Shown in pieces: positions 16,683 to 26,503 of a DNA stretch of 64,000 nt. Position 1 is the stretch's first letter; every line of letters begins with the position of its first letter. Below the pieces are notes generated by a model that ran no database searches, was not told the DNA's origin, and saw only the letters and a program-made list of their open reading frames with translations. This DNA is from Micromonospora sp. WMMD1155 (lineage in GTDB: Bacteria > Actinomycetota > Actinomycetes > Mycobacteriales > Micromonosporaceae). The position numbers were made by a program, and so were the translations under genes. Where the stretch lies: positions 4,960,501 through 5,024,500 of the forward strand of contig NZ_CP120742.1 of NCBI RefSeq assembly GCF_029581275.1. Reading direction: 5' to 3'.

Positions 16683-17912
16683 ATGACAGCAAACCCCCTC
16701 AACGGACCTGCCCAAGATCCTCGACTCGACGCCCTCCTGCGCCAGCTCAACGCCGCGCAAGCCACGAATATCGGTTTCCCCGCCGCCGTCGACATTGACT
16801 ACCGCAACGTGGCGCCGCTGTTCGCGCATCTGCTCAACAACGTCGGCGATCCTGACGCCGACCCGACCCACCCCAACCACAGCAAAGACCTCGAACGCGA
16901 AGTGCTCGCCTTCCTCGCCGGCCTGTTCCGCGCACCCGAGCGCTGGTGGGGTTACATCACCAGCGGCGGCAGCGAAAGCAACCTCTACGCCCTGTACCTT
17001 GCCCGCAGCCGGTACCCCGACGGCATCGTCTACCACTCGACCGCCGCCCACTACAGCGTCCCCAAGGCCGCACATCTGCTCGGCATGACCACGGTCGTCG
17101 TCGACAGCCAGCCCAACGGCGAGATCGACTATGACCAGTTCGTTCGGCTCGTGCGATGGCACCGCGACCGGCCCGTCATCGTCGTCGCCAACATCGGCAC
17201 CACCATGACCGAAGCGATCGATGACGTGGGACAGATCCGCGCGGCACTCGACCGCATCGGCATTACCCAGCGCTACATCCACAGCGATGCCGCGCTGGCA
17301 GGTATCCCGCTAGCACTCGCCGACGACCCACCCGGATTCGACTTCGCTGACGGCGCCGACAGCATCTGCGTCAGCGGCCACAAATTCCTCGGGACACCGC
17401 TGCCCTGCAGCGCGGTCATAGCCCCGCGACGCCACACCGCTCACCTGGATCAACTCGTTGCCTACACCGGCTGCGCCGACGGCACTATCACCGGCTCCCG
17501 CAATGGCCACGCCGCCGTCATGATGTGGAGCGCCATACGCCGCTACGGCCGGGAAGGGCTGCGAGCACGAACGTACGACGGCCGCGAGCTGGCCGCCTAC
17601 ACCTGCCGCCGCCTGCGAGAAATCGGCTGGCCGAGCTGGCGCAACCCCGAGGCCATGACGGTCGTCCTGCGCACCCCGCCGTCGGCGGTCCTGAAACGGT
17701 GGCCGCTTCCGACGAGCGGTGGGTGGAGCCACGTGATCTGCATGCCAGGGGTCAGCCGTACCCAGATCGACCAATTCGTCAACGACATCGTCACTGCCAC
17801 TGTGCCGCACGATGCTCCGATCCTGGGAGCGAGCGTGCCGTTGATCGGGCCCTCGGCTCGCCCGGCCCCAGGTGGGGCCGGGCTACAAGTCGCCCCGATG
17901 GAGGCGTGCTGA
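16683..17912 (+). CDS. PLP-dependent decarboxylase, histidine-decarboxylase-like
   Basis: 409 aa, a group II decarboxylase. It has TSGGSESNLYALYLARS, HYSVPKAAHLLGM, the cofactor-stacking region VVANIGTTMTEAIDD, HSDAALAG with the Asp that holds the pyridine nitrogen, and SGHKFLGTPLPC with the PLP lysine. These blocks match bacterial PLP-type histidine decarboxylases (histidine to histamine plus CO2) better than glutamate or aromatic decarboxylases. Serine-decarboxylase-like activity is the main alternative. Start ATG 16683 follows CGGGAGCG. A GC-rich hairpin at 17860-17883 lies inside the last codons. Together with the permease it would form a decarboxylation/antiport pair. Confidence 0.8.
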   Translation: MTANPLNGPAQDPRLDALLRQLNAAQATNIGFPAAVDIDYRNVAPLFAHLLNNVGDPDADPTHPNHSKDLEREVLAFLAGLFRAPERWWGYITSGGSESNLYALYLARSRYPDGIVYHSTAAHYSVPKAAHLLGMTTVVVDSQPNGEIDYDQFVRLVRWHRDRPVIVVANIGTTMTEAIDDVGQIRAALDRIGITQRYIHSDAALAGIPLALADDPPGFDFADGADSICVSGHKFLGTPLPCSAVIAPRRHTAHLDQLVAYTGCADGTITGSRNGHAAVMMWSAIRRYGREGLRARTYDGRELAAYTCRRLREIGWPSWRNPEAMTVVLRTPPSAVLKRWPLPTSGGWSHVICMPGVSRTQIDQFVNDIVTATVPHDAPILGASVPLIGPSARPAPGGAGLQVAPMEAC

Positions 17913-18089
17913 GGCCGGGTCGCCGCCTGGGACCGATACCTGCTCTCCGACCAAACGACCCCGCAGTAATTGGGTAGCAACCGCCACAGCACATGCCATC
18001 GACCCTGTCGCCAGACAATACTTAGCACGGGGGGCGACACGACCGCGGCGGCTACGCCGAATCCGCGGCCGTCATTGGAGGATGCATCC

Positions 18090-18740
18090 ATGACCAGCAC
18101 TGAGCGCACTGAACACGTCGCCACTCACCTCGACTTCGCAGACAGCGGCTGGATCTGGTTTCTGCCCCGCCAAGCGCTAGCCATCAACATCATCCTGTCC
18201 ACCGCCACCGCCCAAGACATCGACGGCAGCCTCGACCACCTCACCACCCTCACCATCGGCCACGAAAACAACCTGATGTTCGGCGGACTCGACGCCCCCC
18301 TCGCCTGGTCGTGGGACTACACCGACGACGACGAACCCAGCCCGGAACAGCAGGAGATGGACGCCGAGTCGAAGCGTCTCTTCGAACAGACCATCACCCA
18401 CAGCGGACGGCAGATCCCGGCGACCCTCCGCGAACTTTTCGACCTGCTCGCCAACATTGGCTTGTGCACCCACACCACCGAAGACAACGTCGAGCGGTGG
18501 CGCCTCAACACCGATGTGCCCGGCCCTGACGAGCTGCTGCCGGTCCCCGAGGCGGAGGCCGCCAAGTTCAGGCGGATGCGCTGGGAAGCTGACCATGAGC
18601 ACATCGAACAGGCAATCCTCCGCTACCTGTGCGAAGACCTGGACTATCCCGACGAGATCCTTACCTCGATTCAGCGACTCGCCGACATCACCGAGGAGTC
18701 ACCCCAGCGGGTGCGAGAGACGCTGCCGCAGCTGTTATAG
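18090..18740 (+). CDS. DUF6042-like protein ended by an in-frame amber codon
   Basis: 216 aa to the TAG at 18738-18740. GGAGGA lies 9 nt before ATG 18090. It contains WIWFLPRQALAINIILSTATAQ and a helical C-terminal half (EQAILRYLCEDLDYPDEILTSIQRLADI). It resembles the uncharacterised actinobacterial DUF6042 family (from memory). The same frame stays open after the TAG for another 54 codons to 18905 and reads HGEFRMIRG, then VAEHARFRLIPDWARF and ENRIQIQRD, which looks like the natural C-terminus. The amber codon may therefore be a nonsense mutation, a sequencing error or a readthrough site. Confidence 0.65.
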   Translation: MTSTERTEHVATHLDFADSGWIWFLPRQALAINIILSTATAQDIDGSLDHLTTLTIGHENNLMFGGLDAPLAWSWDYTDDDEPSPEQQEMDAESKRLFEQTITHSGRQIPATLRELFDLLANIGLCTHTTEDNVERWRLNTDVPGPDELLPVPEAEAAKFRRMRWEADHEHIEQAILRYLCEDLDYPDEILTSIQRLADITEESPQRVRETLPQLL

Positions 18741-18954
18741 CACGGCGAGTTCCGCATGATTCGCGGTACCGGCCGCGATGTCACCCCTGTCGACCCGGAA
18801 AAGGTCGCGGAGCATGCCCGCTTCCGGCTCATCCCTGACTGGGCGCGGTTCAGTGAGAACCGCATCCAGATTCAGCGGGATCCGTCCGAGGATGGCGACG
18901 AGTAGCCGTCAAGGCGTTTCCCGACCGACGGATCCGAACTGACCGGAGGACCGA

Positions 18955-19404
18955 ATGATCACGACCGCAGATGACTTCACCGCCGACGCCGACCATTGGG
19001 GCTTCCGCAAAAGTGCCCGCTCTGTCGGCCCTGACGAGTGGCTGCACGGGCTCCCACAGGAGCGGGCCGTCGAATCACTGCACCTGAGCACCTGCACGGA
19101 CGCCATCGCCGCCGTGGCCGGCGACGGCGGGATCATCCTCAACTTCCGGCCGAACGGCCGCGCAGCCTCACTGCTGGCCATGCCCGACGGTCTTGACTCG
19201 GATGCCGACGTTGACGGCCTGACGTTATCTGCGGTCGACCCGAACACCCGCAGCCTGGCTGTGCACATCGTGGGCGGGTTCGGCCGATTCGTTGACACCA
19301 CCGACACGTCATGGGTCCCGTCCCGCGACCCCAACAGCCCTGCCAGCACTGCAACTGTGACGGCGTGGCTGCCGGACATGCCCAATCCCCAATGGGCCGA
19401 CTAG
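18955..19404 (+). CDS. Hypothetical protein
   Basis: 149 aa. GGAGG lies 6 nt before ATG 18955. It is acidic with no signal peptide or membrane helix, and alternates short strands (IAAVAGDGGIILNFRPNG, SLAVHIVGGFGRFVDT) in a way that suggests a small beta-rich domain. It does not match a family I know. It follows the DUF6042-like gene by about 50 bp and may be cotranscribed. Confidence 0.6.
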   Translation: MITTADDFTADADHWGFRKSARSVGPDEWLHGLPQERAVESLHLSTCTDAIAAVAGDGGIILNFRPNGRAASLLAMPDGLDSDADVDGLTLSAVDPNTRSLAVHIVGGFGRFVDTTDTSWVPSRDPNSPASTATVTAWLPDMPNPQWAD

Positions 19405-19559
19405 GTTTCGACGCTTCGGCGTAGGTGGGAGACGGGCACACCAGTCCGCCAGTGCGCGGCGCCGGGCCGGATCGAGGATCGGAACGTGTTCCTGCTATTC
19501 CCCCGCAACGCTGCGCCCGCTGAGCACGGCTGACCTGCCCGATCCGATCGGAGGCAACT

Positions 19560-20966
19560 TTGACGAAGCTGCGCCCTCGCGACATCGCCGCACTCCCCAC
19601 CGACACCACCGATGAGCAGATCACCGCGCTTCTCACTAGCGACTACGAAACGTTCTGCACATGCGTGGTCGCCGAAGCCACCCGCCGGCACATTCCGAAG
19701 CAGCTCCGCCGAGTCTTGGAAAAACCCGAATGGCAAGACGACTGGGTCGACGCTCTGATCGGCGCAGAGGCCAGCCTCCAAATAGCCGTACTGAGGGCCC
19801 GCTACGAAGACGGCCCCCACTCGACCCGCGCAGTTAGAAACACGCAAGCCCTCGCCGCGGTCCGCACCCGGCTTCACGCCGTGCGGAGCTACGCGAAGCG
19901 GCACGCGGCTCGCCACCGGCCGGTCGAGCTGCCCGCGGAACACCGGGAGGTCCGGGCGGCGATGAAACTTCTGGTCCGGGAACATCTGGCCGAATACGGG
20001 CAAATTATCACCGAGCTGGCCGCTGGCATAGGCGTAGCCGCCGACTTGGGACGCGCCCCCGCGGCTGACACGGCGGCGTTGACGCGGTGGCTTCTCACCG
20101 CTGGCCCTGCGGCGCCCCACGTTCCGGCTATCACTGACCGCGCCCAGCAGTTAGAGCACATGACGGACGAGGACTTCGACCGGGTGGTTGCCGCTGACGT
20201 GCAGCGCGACCCGGAGGAGGTGGAGCTGTGCCATCCGCTGCTGCTTGACCGGTGGGGTGCGTCCCTTGCCCGACTGGCGGACATCTCCGTTGCCCAGCTG
20301 GGCCTGCCGCCGCGGCCGATGGCGACGATCGCTGATGTGGATTTGACGGTGGCCGGATTGGACAGCGACGCGGCGTATCGCCGTATTAACCAGTTCCGGT
20401 TCTTGGCGCATGTGCAGCAGCGGTGGTTGGAGCAGAAGACGCTGGCGCGCAGGCTCCGTCAGCGGGTGGCGGTGTGGCAGGACACAGTGACGCGCCCGTT
20501 GGTCGAGTCGGCCCGTGGGGAGTTGAAACGGCGGCATCCGGACGGCTATGCGGAGGCGCTGGCGGTGGTGCGGGGCCGCCAAGGCGTGCGACCAGAGGTG
20601 GTGCCTCGGCCGCCCGAGTCTGTGGAGCCGTCATCGGCGCCGCAGGCTGCGCACGTGTTTATGGAGAGGGTGATGGAGGTTGGTTGGGATGCTCGCCTTG
20701 AGGTTGGGCAGCGGCCTGATGGCGGGTTCCAGGCGCGGGTTGATGCGGTTCGGGACGCGGCTCTGCTCCGGGCGGCGTACACGCGGAAGATCAAGAACAA
20801 GGGGGGTGGCAGGGGGCATGCTTGGACGCTGACATTCGTGGGTATCCGCGTGTCAGACGTGGGATGGGTCCGTCTGCCTAGATTGTCGGACGCGGTTGAT
20901 CTCGCGGCGCTGCCGTCGGATGGATTCTCAGATGCGGTGAAGCGGTACCAGTCCGCTGACGAGTAG
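19560..20966 (+). CDS. Large hypothetical protein beside the defence-like island
   Basis: 468 aa from TTG 19560, with CGGAGG 6 nt upstream. It is mostly helical and basic in the middle (RTRLHAVRSYAKRHAARHRP; RRLRQRVAVWQDT), with a distinct C-terminal domain from about residue 375 (VMEVGWDARLEVG to SDVGWVRLPRLSDAV). No nuclease, P-loop or helix-turn-helix motif is visible. It lies just before the interrupted nuclease-ATPase gene, on the opposite strand. Membership in the defence island is a positional guess. Confidence 0.55.
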   Translation: MTKLRPRDIAALPTDTTDEQITALLTSDYETFCTCVVAEATRRHIPKQLRRVLEKPEWQDDWVDALIGAEASLQIAVLRARYEDGPHSTRAVRNTQALAAVRTRLHAVRSYAKRHAARHRPVELPAEHREVRAAMKLLVREHLAEYGQIITELAAGIGVAADLGRAPAADTAALTRWLLTAGPAAPHVPAITDRAQQLEHMTDEDFDRVVAADVQRDPEEVELCHPLLLDRWGASLARLADISVAQLGLPPRPMATIADVDLTVAGLDSDAAYRRINQFRFLAHVQQRWLEQKTLARRLRQRVAVWQDTVTRPLVESARGELKRRHPDGYAEALAVVRGRQGVRPEVVPRPPESVEPSSAPQAAHVFMERVMEVGWDARLEVGQRPDGGFQARVDAVRDAALLRAAYTRKIKNKGGGRGHAWTLTFVGIRVSDVGWVRLPRLSDAVDLAALPSDGFSDAVKRYQSADE

Positions 20967-22915
20967 CCGCCACGGCCTGCCCCTGGACGAACTGCGTATT
21001 TGGGAGCTTGCCGGAGGCGGACGACGCCGCCGGGATGCCTTGAGTCGGATTCGCCATCGGAGCAGATGACGTGACCGTGCTGGCGGTAACGTTTCGTACT
21101 GGAGGAACCAGCCAGACAATCAGGCCAAGTCCGAGAACTCCATCGAGTAGTTCCTCCCGGGGAGGTAGCTGCTCGCATACATATCTCCTGCTGCCGCCAA
21201 CCGCCTGAGCTCCTCTTGACGCCCGAGTCGGGAGAGAAGCGTCGTCAGTTCACCCCGCGCGTGCCCGTCACCGGTCACGACGAGCTCTCGCAGTTCGTGC
21301 TCGCGACCAAGCGAGCCCCACAACTGGATGAGGCTCTTGCGGGCCGAGCGGTCCCCGGCAGCTGCCATGGCGCGCAGGTCGTCCTCGCGCCCTGCCGACA
21401 GCAAGAGTTCCGCCAGGTCCTTGCTGGCCTCCTGACACCCCCGCTGTGCCAGGTCGCGAAGCTCCTGCTCGCAGTTGAGGCGCCGGAGCAGAGCGGTGTA
21501 CTGCCACACGACGGTGACACCTCCGCCCGCCGCCTCACGGAGTTCGTCTAGGCGTTCCTGTTGGGCCAACAGCCTAGCCAAGAACAGCATGGGCAACCCA
21601 TCGTCTGCGTCCTCGGCGGCCCAGTCCCGCAACTCGGCCTCGCGGCCGTGAGCGGCGTGCAGCGAACCCCAGGCGCGTACGGCCTCGTCAACCAACTCGC
21701 TGTCCTCCGAGTCGAACAGCGCCTCGAACTCTTCCAGAGCTTCGTCCACCCGTCCCAAGCTTGCCAGCAGGTGCGCCAGTTCGCACTGCGCTTCCTGGTC
21801 TCCCGCAGCGGCGAGATCGCCCAGCGTTGCTTCCTGGCCCTGGTACCCCAGCCGCCGCAGGTAGAAGAATTGGCCTGCCGGATCCGCTAACTCGTAGAGC
21901 CTCCGGAGCACATCCTCCTGCTCGCGATCAAGCAGCTGCTCAGCCAGGTCCCACCACTGAAGCCCGGTCGTTTCCGCTGCACGCCAATGCTCCAAGACGT
22001 CGTCGAAGCGGTTCTCTTCGACTGCGTACTCGGCGAGCGCGTAGTGGGCCTCAGCGCACCCGGCTGCGGCATGTTCCCTCAGTAGGTCGTACCGTTGCTC
22101 GTTAACGAGCATGCTGACAAGACGCCATCGGGCATCTTCGCTGTGATCGAACACTCGGGTCAGCAGCGGCCGGGCCTGCTCAGCGCACCCGATTTGGTGG
22201 GCACGGCGGCCGAGGCGGGCCAGATCGTCTAGGTCGGTGACGTGGGCGGCGAGGACATTCCACAGCCCTGTGGGCACCGTCGTGTAGTCACGCCCAATGG
22301 CGCCGTGCTGCTGCAGGTAGTGGGCCACATCGTATCCGGCGATAGTGCCGATCTCGGAGCCCGGCACTGGCTCTAGCGCCCGGACCAGGCCGCGCAACGG
22401 GCGGGTTGCGTACGCAAGCCCGTCGTCGAACCAAGTCGCCGGCGCCTCGGCGTACTGCCGGCTCGTGAGGTAGAGCGGAGCAGCTGCGGCGAGCAGCTCG
22501 GCGGTGAGCGGTTCCTGGATCCTCAGGGCGCGGAGGTCGACAGCCGCGGTGATCAGTGCTGCGCCGTACGGCTGCACGGTCGCACCGTCCTTCCAGAGGT
22601 CCATTACGTCTGGCACACCGGCCAGATGCTGGGCCACGCCGTACCGCCGGTCGTTGAGAGCATCATGGAGCCGCCGGTCGCCGCTCATGTTGGCTACGCT
22701 CGTCAGATTGCGCCGCTCCGACGGGGTGAAGTCGTCTGGCACTCGTATCGGTGGTTGCACCGCGAGAGACAGCGCTTCCCGTGTGCCACGCGCCGGGTCA
22801 TCGGTCGCACCCTTCACCGCCTGAGGGACGGTAGTCATCCGCTGGTAAGCGTCGGGCCAAGCCAGATAAACGATCACCAGGGGTTCTGAATATTCACCTT
22901 CGATGAGCGCGGCTA

Positions 22916-23803
22916 AGGGATGTCTCGTAACCCTGGCGTCTGTCCGTTGAGGATGGTCGGGCAGGATGCCGGGGTGCAGGTGATCACGGCAGCTCGCTCG
23001 GAGTGGATCTTTCCGTTCACCGGGTTGCAGCCCGCTCAGTTCCGCAAGCTGGTCCGGCTGGTCGCCGAGCGTGGCGGTGAGGGCATCGCCGATGGCCGGC
23101 CGGGCCGGCAGTGGGCTCTTGACCTCGCCGATCGGGTGTTGCTCGTCGCCGCGTACTGGCGCACGAACCTGACGATGCGCCAGATCGGTCCGCTGTTCGG
23201 GGTGTCGCACTCCGCGGCGCATCGGGTCATCGACACCCTCGCGCCGCTGTTGGCCCTGGCGCCGGTGCGCAAGCGACCGGTCGAGCAGATCGCGATCGTC
23301 GACGGGACTCTGGTCCCGACCCGCGATCACCGGCTGGCCGCCCGGAGCAAGAACTACCGGTACTCGACGAACCTGCAGGTCGCCATCGACGCCTCCACCC
23401 GCCTGGTCATCGCCGTCGGCGACCCGCAGCCGGGCAACCGCAACGACACGATCGTCTACCGCACCTCGGGCATCGCCGAGACGTTGGACGGGCGGCCGGT
23501 GATGGCCGACGGCGGCTACCGGGGCAACCCGGAGGTGATCATGCCGTACCGCAAGCCCTCCGACGGCAGTTCCCTGCCGGACTGGAAGGAAGCCCTCAAC
23601 GTCGAACACCGCACGGTTCGAGCAGGGGTAGAACACGCCCTGGCCAGGATGAAGAACTTCAAGATCCTGCGCGACTACCGCCGCGCCGGCCACACATTGG
23701 CCGAAGCCGCTTCCGGCATCGCCAACCTCCACAACATCATCCTGACCGGCTGACCACCGGCCCGGTCCAGGGCAACACCTTCACCCAGTTACGAGACATC
23801 CCT
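22916..23803 (+). mobile_element. IS5-family insertion sequence (IS427-like), 888 bp
   Basis: Both ends carry the inverted repeat AGGGATGTCTCGTAAC (22916-22931) and its exact complement (23788-23803). A TA dinucleotide flanks each side (22914-22915 and 23804-23805), consistent with a 2-bp target duplication. The outer bases extend the symmetry to CTAA/TTAG, so a longer palindromic target such as CTAG is possible. One intact transposase gene fills the element. It interrupts the minus-strand nuclease-ATPase gene, and the perfect ends and intact target halves suggest a recent insertion. Confidence 0.9.
22953..23753 (+). CDS. IS5-family DDE transposase (DDE_Tnp_4 type)
   Basis: About 266 aa in one frame. 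An N-terminal helix-turn-helix (TNLTMRQIGPLFGVSHSAAHRVID) is followed by the DDE core: IVDGTL (first Asp), MADGGYRG (second Asp) and GVEHALARMKNFKILRDYR (Glu with the following basic residues). This catalyses cut-and-paste movement of the surrounding element. Starts at 22920 (inside the terminal repeat), 22953 or GTG 22974 are all in frame; 22953 is a compromise. No frameshift is needed, unlike some IS427 members. Confidence 0.88.
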   Translation: MVGQDAGVQVITAARSEWIFPFTGLQPAQFRKLVRLVAERGGEGIADGRPGRQWALDLADRVLLVAAYWRTNLTMRQIGPLFGVSHSAAHRVIDTLAPLLALAPVRKRPVEQIAIVDGTLVPTRDHRLAARSKNYRYSTNLQVAIDASTRLVIAVGDPQPGNRNDTIVYRTSGIAETLDGRPVMADGGYRGNPEVIMPYRKPSDGSSLPDWKEALNVEHRTVRAGVEHALARMKNFKILRDYRRAGHTLAEAASGIANLHNIILTG

Positions 23804-25074
23804 TAGGTCGGCGGCAGTGAGCCCGTCCGGCCCCAGGAACCGCACCGCGGGTGTGTCGTCGAGCCATACCACCGTATGAGCCGAGACTTGCGCGCTAGCG
23901 CCGCGGACTGCCTCCGCGTCGTCCGGCAGAAGAATGCGCCAGTCGGCAAGCTCCGACCGGACAGCCTCGAACAGGCTCCGCGACTTACCCGTCGAGGAGC
24001 CACCGACGACGACCACCATGCCACCGGCCACGGCTGCCTGGCGCACCTGGGCGCGCAACAGATTGTCGTGCTCCCGCGTCCCGTACGGGGGCTGCCCGTG
24101 GTGGTGAGCACCGCTCGCGGCGGCAGGGTGGACACCAACCTGCTCCGGGGGGCAGTCACCCACGGGTACCAAACGCCACGTGCGCCGCTCGACGGTCTCT
24201 TTGCGCCGCGTGGAGGCACGCCTCAGGCCGTATTTCCAGAGATGCTCCTCGATAAGTGGCGCGGTCAGCTCTCGACCAAGGTGATGGAGGACCAAGTCGC
24301 CGAGCCCCACGGCTGCGAGAGCGCCAGCCGCACCGTCCAGGAGTTGCCCGGCCAGCAGCCCGTTGAACTCAGCCACGTCCTGCTCGCCGTGGCATTCGAT
24401 CCAGGTACCGCGCAGGACTCGCCAGGCCCGCTCGTCGGTGCCGAGGACGTCCATCGACGCCAGAAGGGAGAAGGCCTCTTCAAGGTTCTGGTTAGGCAGC
24501 CAGTGATCGACGAAACTTCGCACATCGCTGGCGCTGCGGGCGTTGTCGCACAACTCCTGCGCCACACGCGCTGGAACAGTCGAGACTAAGTGAAACTCCC
24601 GGCCTGCCCCGACGTGGTAGCGGGCGTGATTCCAGATGCCCATGCCGAGTAGGGACCGGACAGTCCAGCCGTTCGCGACGCCGTTTTGCCTTTTGACCTG
24701 GTGCACCTCGACGGCACCGGTCCGCCGGTAGGTGAACTCGACGCTCTTGGCCAGGTCGCCGGAGTCCTCGACGGTCAGCGACTCGCCGTTCCCACCTAGC
24801 ACCTGCAGCAGATGGCGAACCGTCCAGGCAGTTTCGTACCGGTTGCCTAATTTGTCGGCTTCCCCGCCTCGTCGTGGGCTCATGATGCCGGCCATTATCG
24901 CGCGTTTCGGCCCAGCGCCTGCCACTCGGCGTGGCCAGCAAACGGCAATCGACTGTCGCAGCCTGGCCAGTGTGAAGCGTCCGGGCGGGAAGCCCCAGGC
25001 CGATCGGGCCCCGGCGGCGATGTTGCTGATCTGCCATTTGCTTCTCGGCTGCAGGACGGTTCACGATCAAACAC

Positions 25075-26397
25075 ATGCCAACGCTGCGAAACCGCAGGCT
25101 CGAACAGCTCCTCGGTGGACCGATCGATGGAACCCTGACCTATCAACAGGTGAAAGGTCTCATCCCCGCCGCCGCGGAGAGCCCCGACCTGGACTTTAAG
25201 CGGGACACGTACAGCAGTCGAGACAAGGACCGGAAGGAGTTGTGCGGTGACGTCGGCGGGCTGGCCAATGCCAACGGCGGGTTGATCGTTCTGGGCATGG
25301 AGGAAGACGACCAGGGCCGCGCCAAGAAGGACGTCGGGGTTGACATCAGCGACTCCGAGCGCCTTCGCCTTCACCAGACCGTCGTCGCCAACATTCAGCC
25401 GACGCCGACATTCGACATCATCGCGGTTGAGGACCCCGAGCGGGCCGGCATTGGCTTCCTCGTCATCTGGGTCGCCAGGACGGCGACCGCCCCTCATGCG
25501 TACATGCAGAACAACTCGCTGCTCTACCCCAAGCGGATCGGGACCCAACGGATTTGGCTGTCCGAAGCGCTGGTGGCAGAGGCATACCGCGCACGTTTCG
25601 CCGGGTTCGCGGACCGCACCGACGAAGCCGCCCGGGTTGAAGCCGCACTCACCGCAAGCCTCTCGCAGGACGAGACGTTCGTGGTCGTGACCCTCGTTCC
25701 TGACATGCCGGGAGCCTTCACCATCGACACCGCGGCGTTGAGGGCGTTCGAGCTGAGCAACCTCAATACCACCCACAGCGCCTTCGGCATCGGAGTGCGC
25801 CACTTCATCCGGTCGACTGTGCGGCGTCGGCGCCTTGTAGCCATGACGAAGTACGAGCCCAACAAGCTGATCTCGCGTGGCGCGTGCGAGCTTCACGGAA
25901 ACGGCAGCGGCGTCTTCGCCAGCGGGGTGGACAGCACGCCGTCTGGCTTCGGGGACGTGACCGCCCGTCTCGTCGATGACCAGTGGCTCACCCTTGGCAT
26001 TGCTGCGGGACTGCAGTTCCTGGCTCGTCATGCACGCGATAGGGCTGCTGCCGGCGGCCTCGCCACCGTCCGAGCCGCCATCACGCCGAACGCTCCGACA
26101 GCGATTGCCGACACTCTCGGTTTCCCAGCAGACCGGATTGGCGGCGAGATCGCGAGCGGCGCGTGGGCTGACACGGTCGCCGAGATCGACGATCTCTGCG
26201 CGGACGGCCCGGGATTGGTCGCGGCAACGCACCGACTCGCCAGCGAGCTGTTCCAGGCGTTTGGTGCCCCCGAGGTAGGGCAGGTGACCGCCGATGGCGG
26301 GATCCGCCTTCCTTACTGGCATCAGCAGATCCGTCCAACCGTAACCAGTTGGGCCCAGGCTGCCGGCGTCGAGGTGCTCACGCAGCCGCTCGCCTGA
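25075..26397 (+). CDS. AlbA_2 (Schlafen-type) domain protein
   Basis: 440 aa. Residues about 25-100 read ESPDLDFKRDTYSSRDKDRKELCGDVGGLANANGGLIVLGMEED, the AlbA_2/Schlafen core with its E-x-LDFKR and NxxGG signatures. The region to about 160 completes that domain and ends YPKRIGT. The rest is helical and not recognised. AlbA_2 domains bind or cut nucleic acid and recur in antiphage islands. The gene starts about 190 bp from the divergent nuclease-ATPase gene, so the two may share a promoter region. Confidence 0.75.
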   Translation: MPTLRNRRLEQLLGGPIDGTLTYQQVKGLIPAAAESPDLDFKRDTYSSRDKDRKELCGDVGGLANANGGLIVLGMEEDDQGRAKKDVGVDISDSERLRLHQTVVANIQPTPTFDIIAVEDPERAGIGFLVIWVARTATAPHAYMQNNSLLYPKRIGTQRIWLSEALVAEAYRARFAGFADRTDEAARVEAALTASLSQDETFVVVTLVPDMPGAFTIDTAALRAFELSNLNTTHSAFGIGVRHFIRSTVRRRRLVAMTKYEPNKLISRGACELHGNGSGVFASGVDSTPSGFGDVTARLVDDQWLTLGIAAGLQFLARHARDRAAAGGLATVRAAITPNAPTAIADTLGFPADRIGGEIASGAWADTVAEIDDLCADGPGLVAATHRLASELFQAFGAPEVGQVTADGGIRLPYWHQQIRPTVTSWAQAAGVEVLTQPLA

Positions 26398-26503
26398 TTG
26401 GTTAGCAATTTGGACACTGCCCGTGCAACAGCTACCCCGGTCGGCATGGCTGGCCGCTCGGCCGATTAGCCCATCCGTTCAATAGCCGTGCGAACAGCGT
26501 TAC

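Larger units (their letters stand above)
21120..24883 (-). pseudogene. Cap4-like nuclease / P-loop ATPase / repeat protein split by an insertion sequence
   Basis: Removing the insertion at 22916-23803 and one TA copy joins the two halves in one frame (junction reads GLTAADL-AALIEGEYSEP), giving 957 aa. The N-terminus MSPRRGGEADKLGNRYE and the VEVHQVKRQ motif near residue 55 match the Cap4-type dsDNA endonuclease domain. Around residue 290 stands a P-loop (VVGGSSTGKSRS) with VVWLDDT after it. The C-terminal 400 residues are degenerate helical repeats (GREHELRELVVTGDG, GRQEELRRLAAAGD). This is the plan of STAND-like sensor-effector antiphage proteins. As it stands, the gene yields only an N-terminal fragment with nuclease and P-loop. 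An ATG at 24895 is the alternative start. Confidence 0.8.

Noticed and set aside
17860..17883. GCCCGGCCCC/GGGGCCGGGC hairpin as terminator of the decarboxylase operon
   Set aside because: It lies inside the coding sequence before the stop codon, so it is noted there and not called a terminator.
20387..20701. Open frames on both strands inside the 468-aa gene
   Set aside because: High-GC shadow frames. The plus 19560-20966 frame has the protein-like sequence and the SD.
22914..23732. The minus-strand frame that continues from the repeat protein into the IS as one 870-aa protein
   Set aside because: The part inside the IS is antisense to the transposase and has no homology. The true upstream half lies beyond the IS at 23804-24883.
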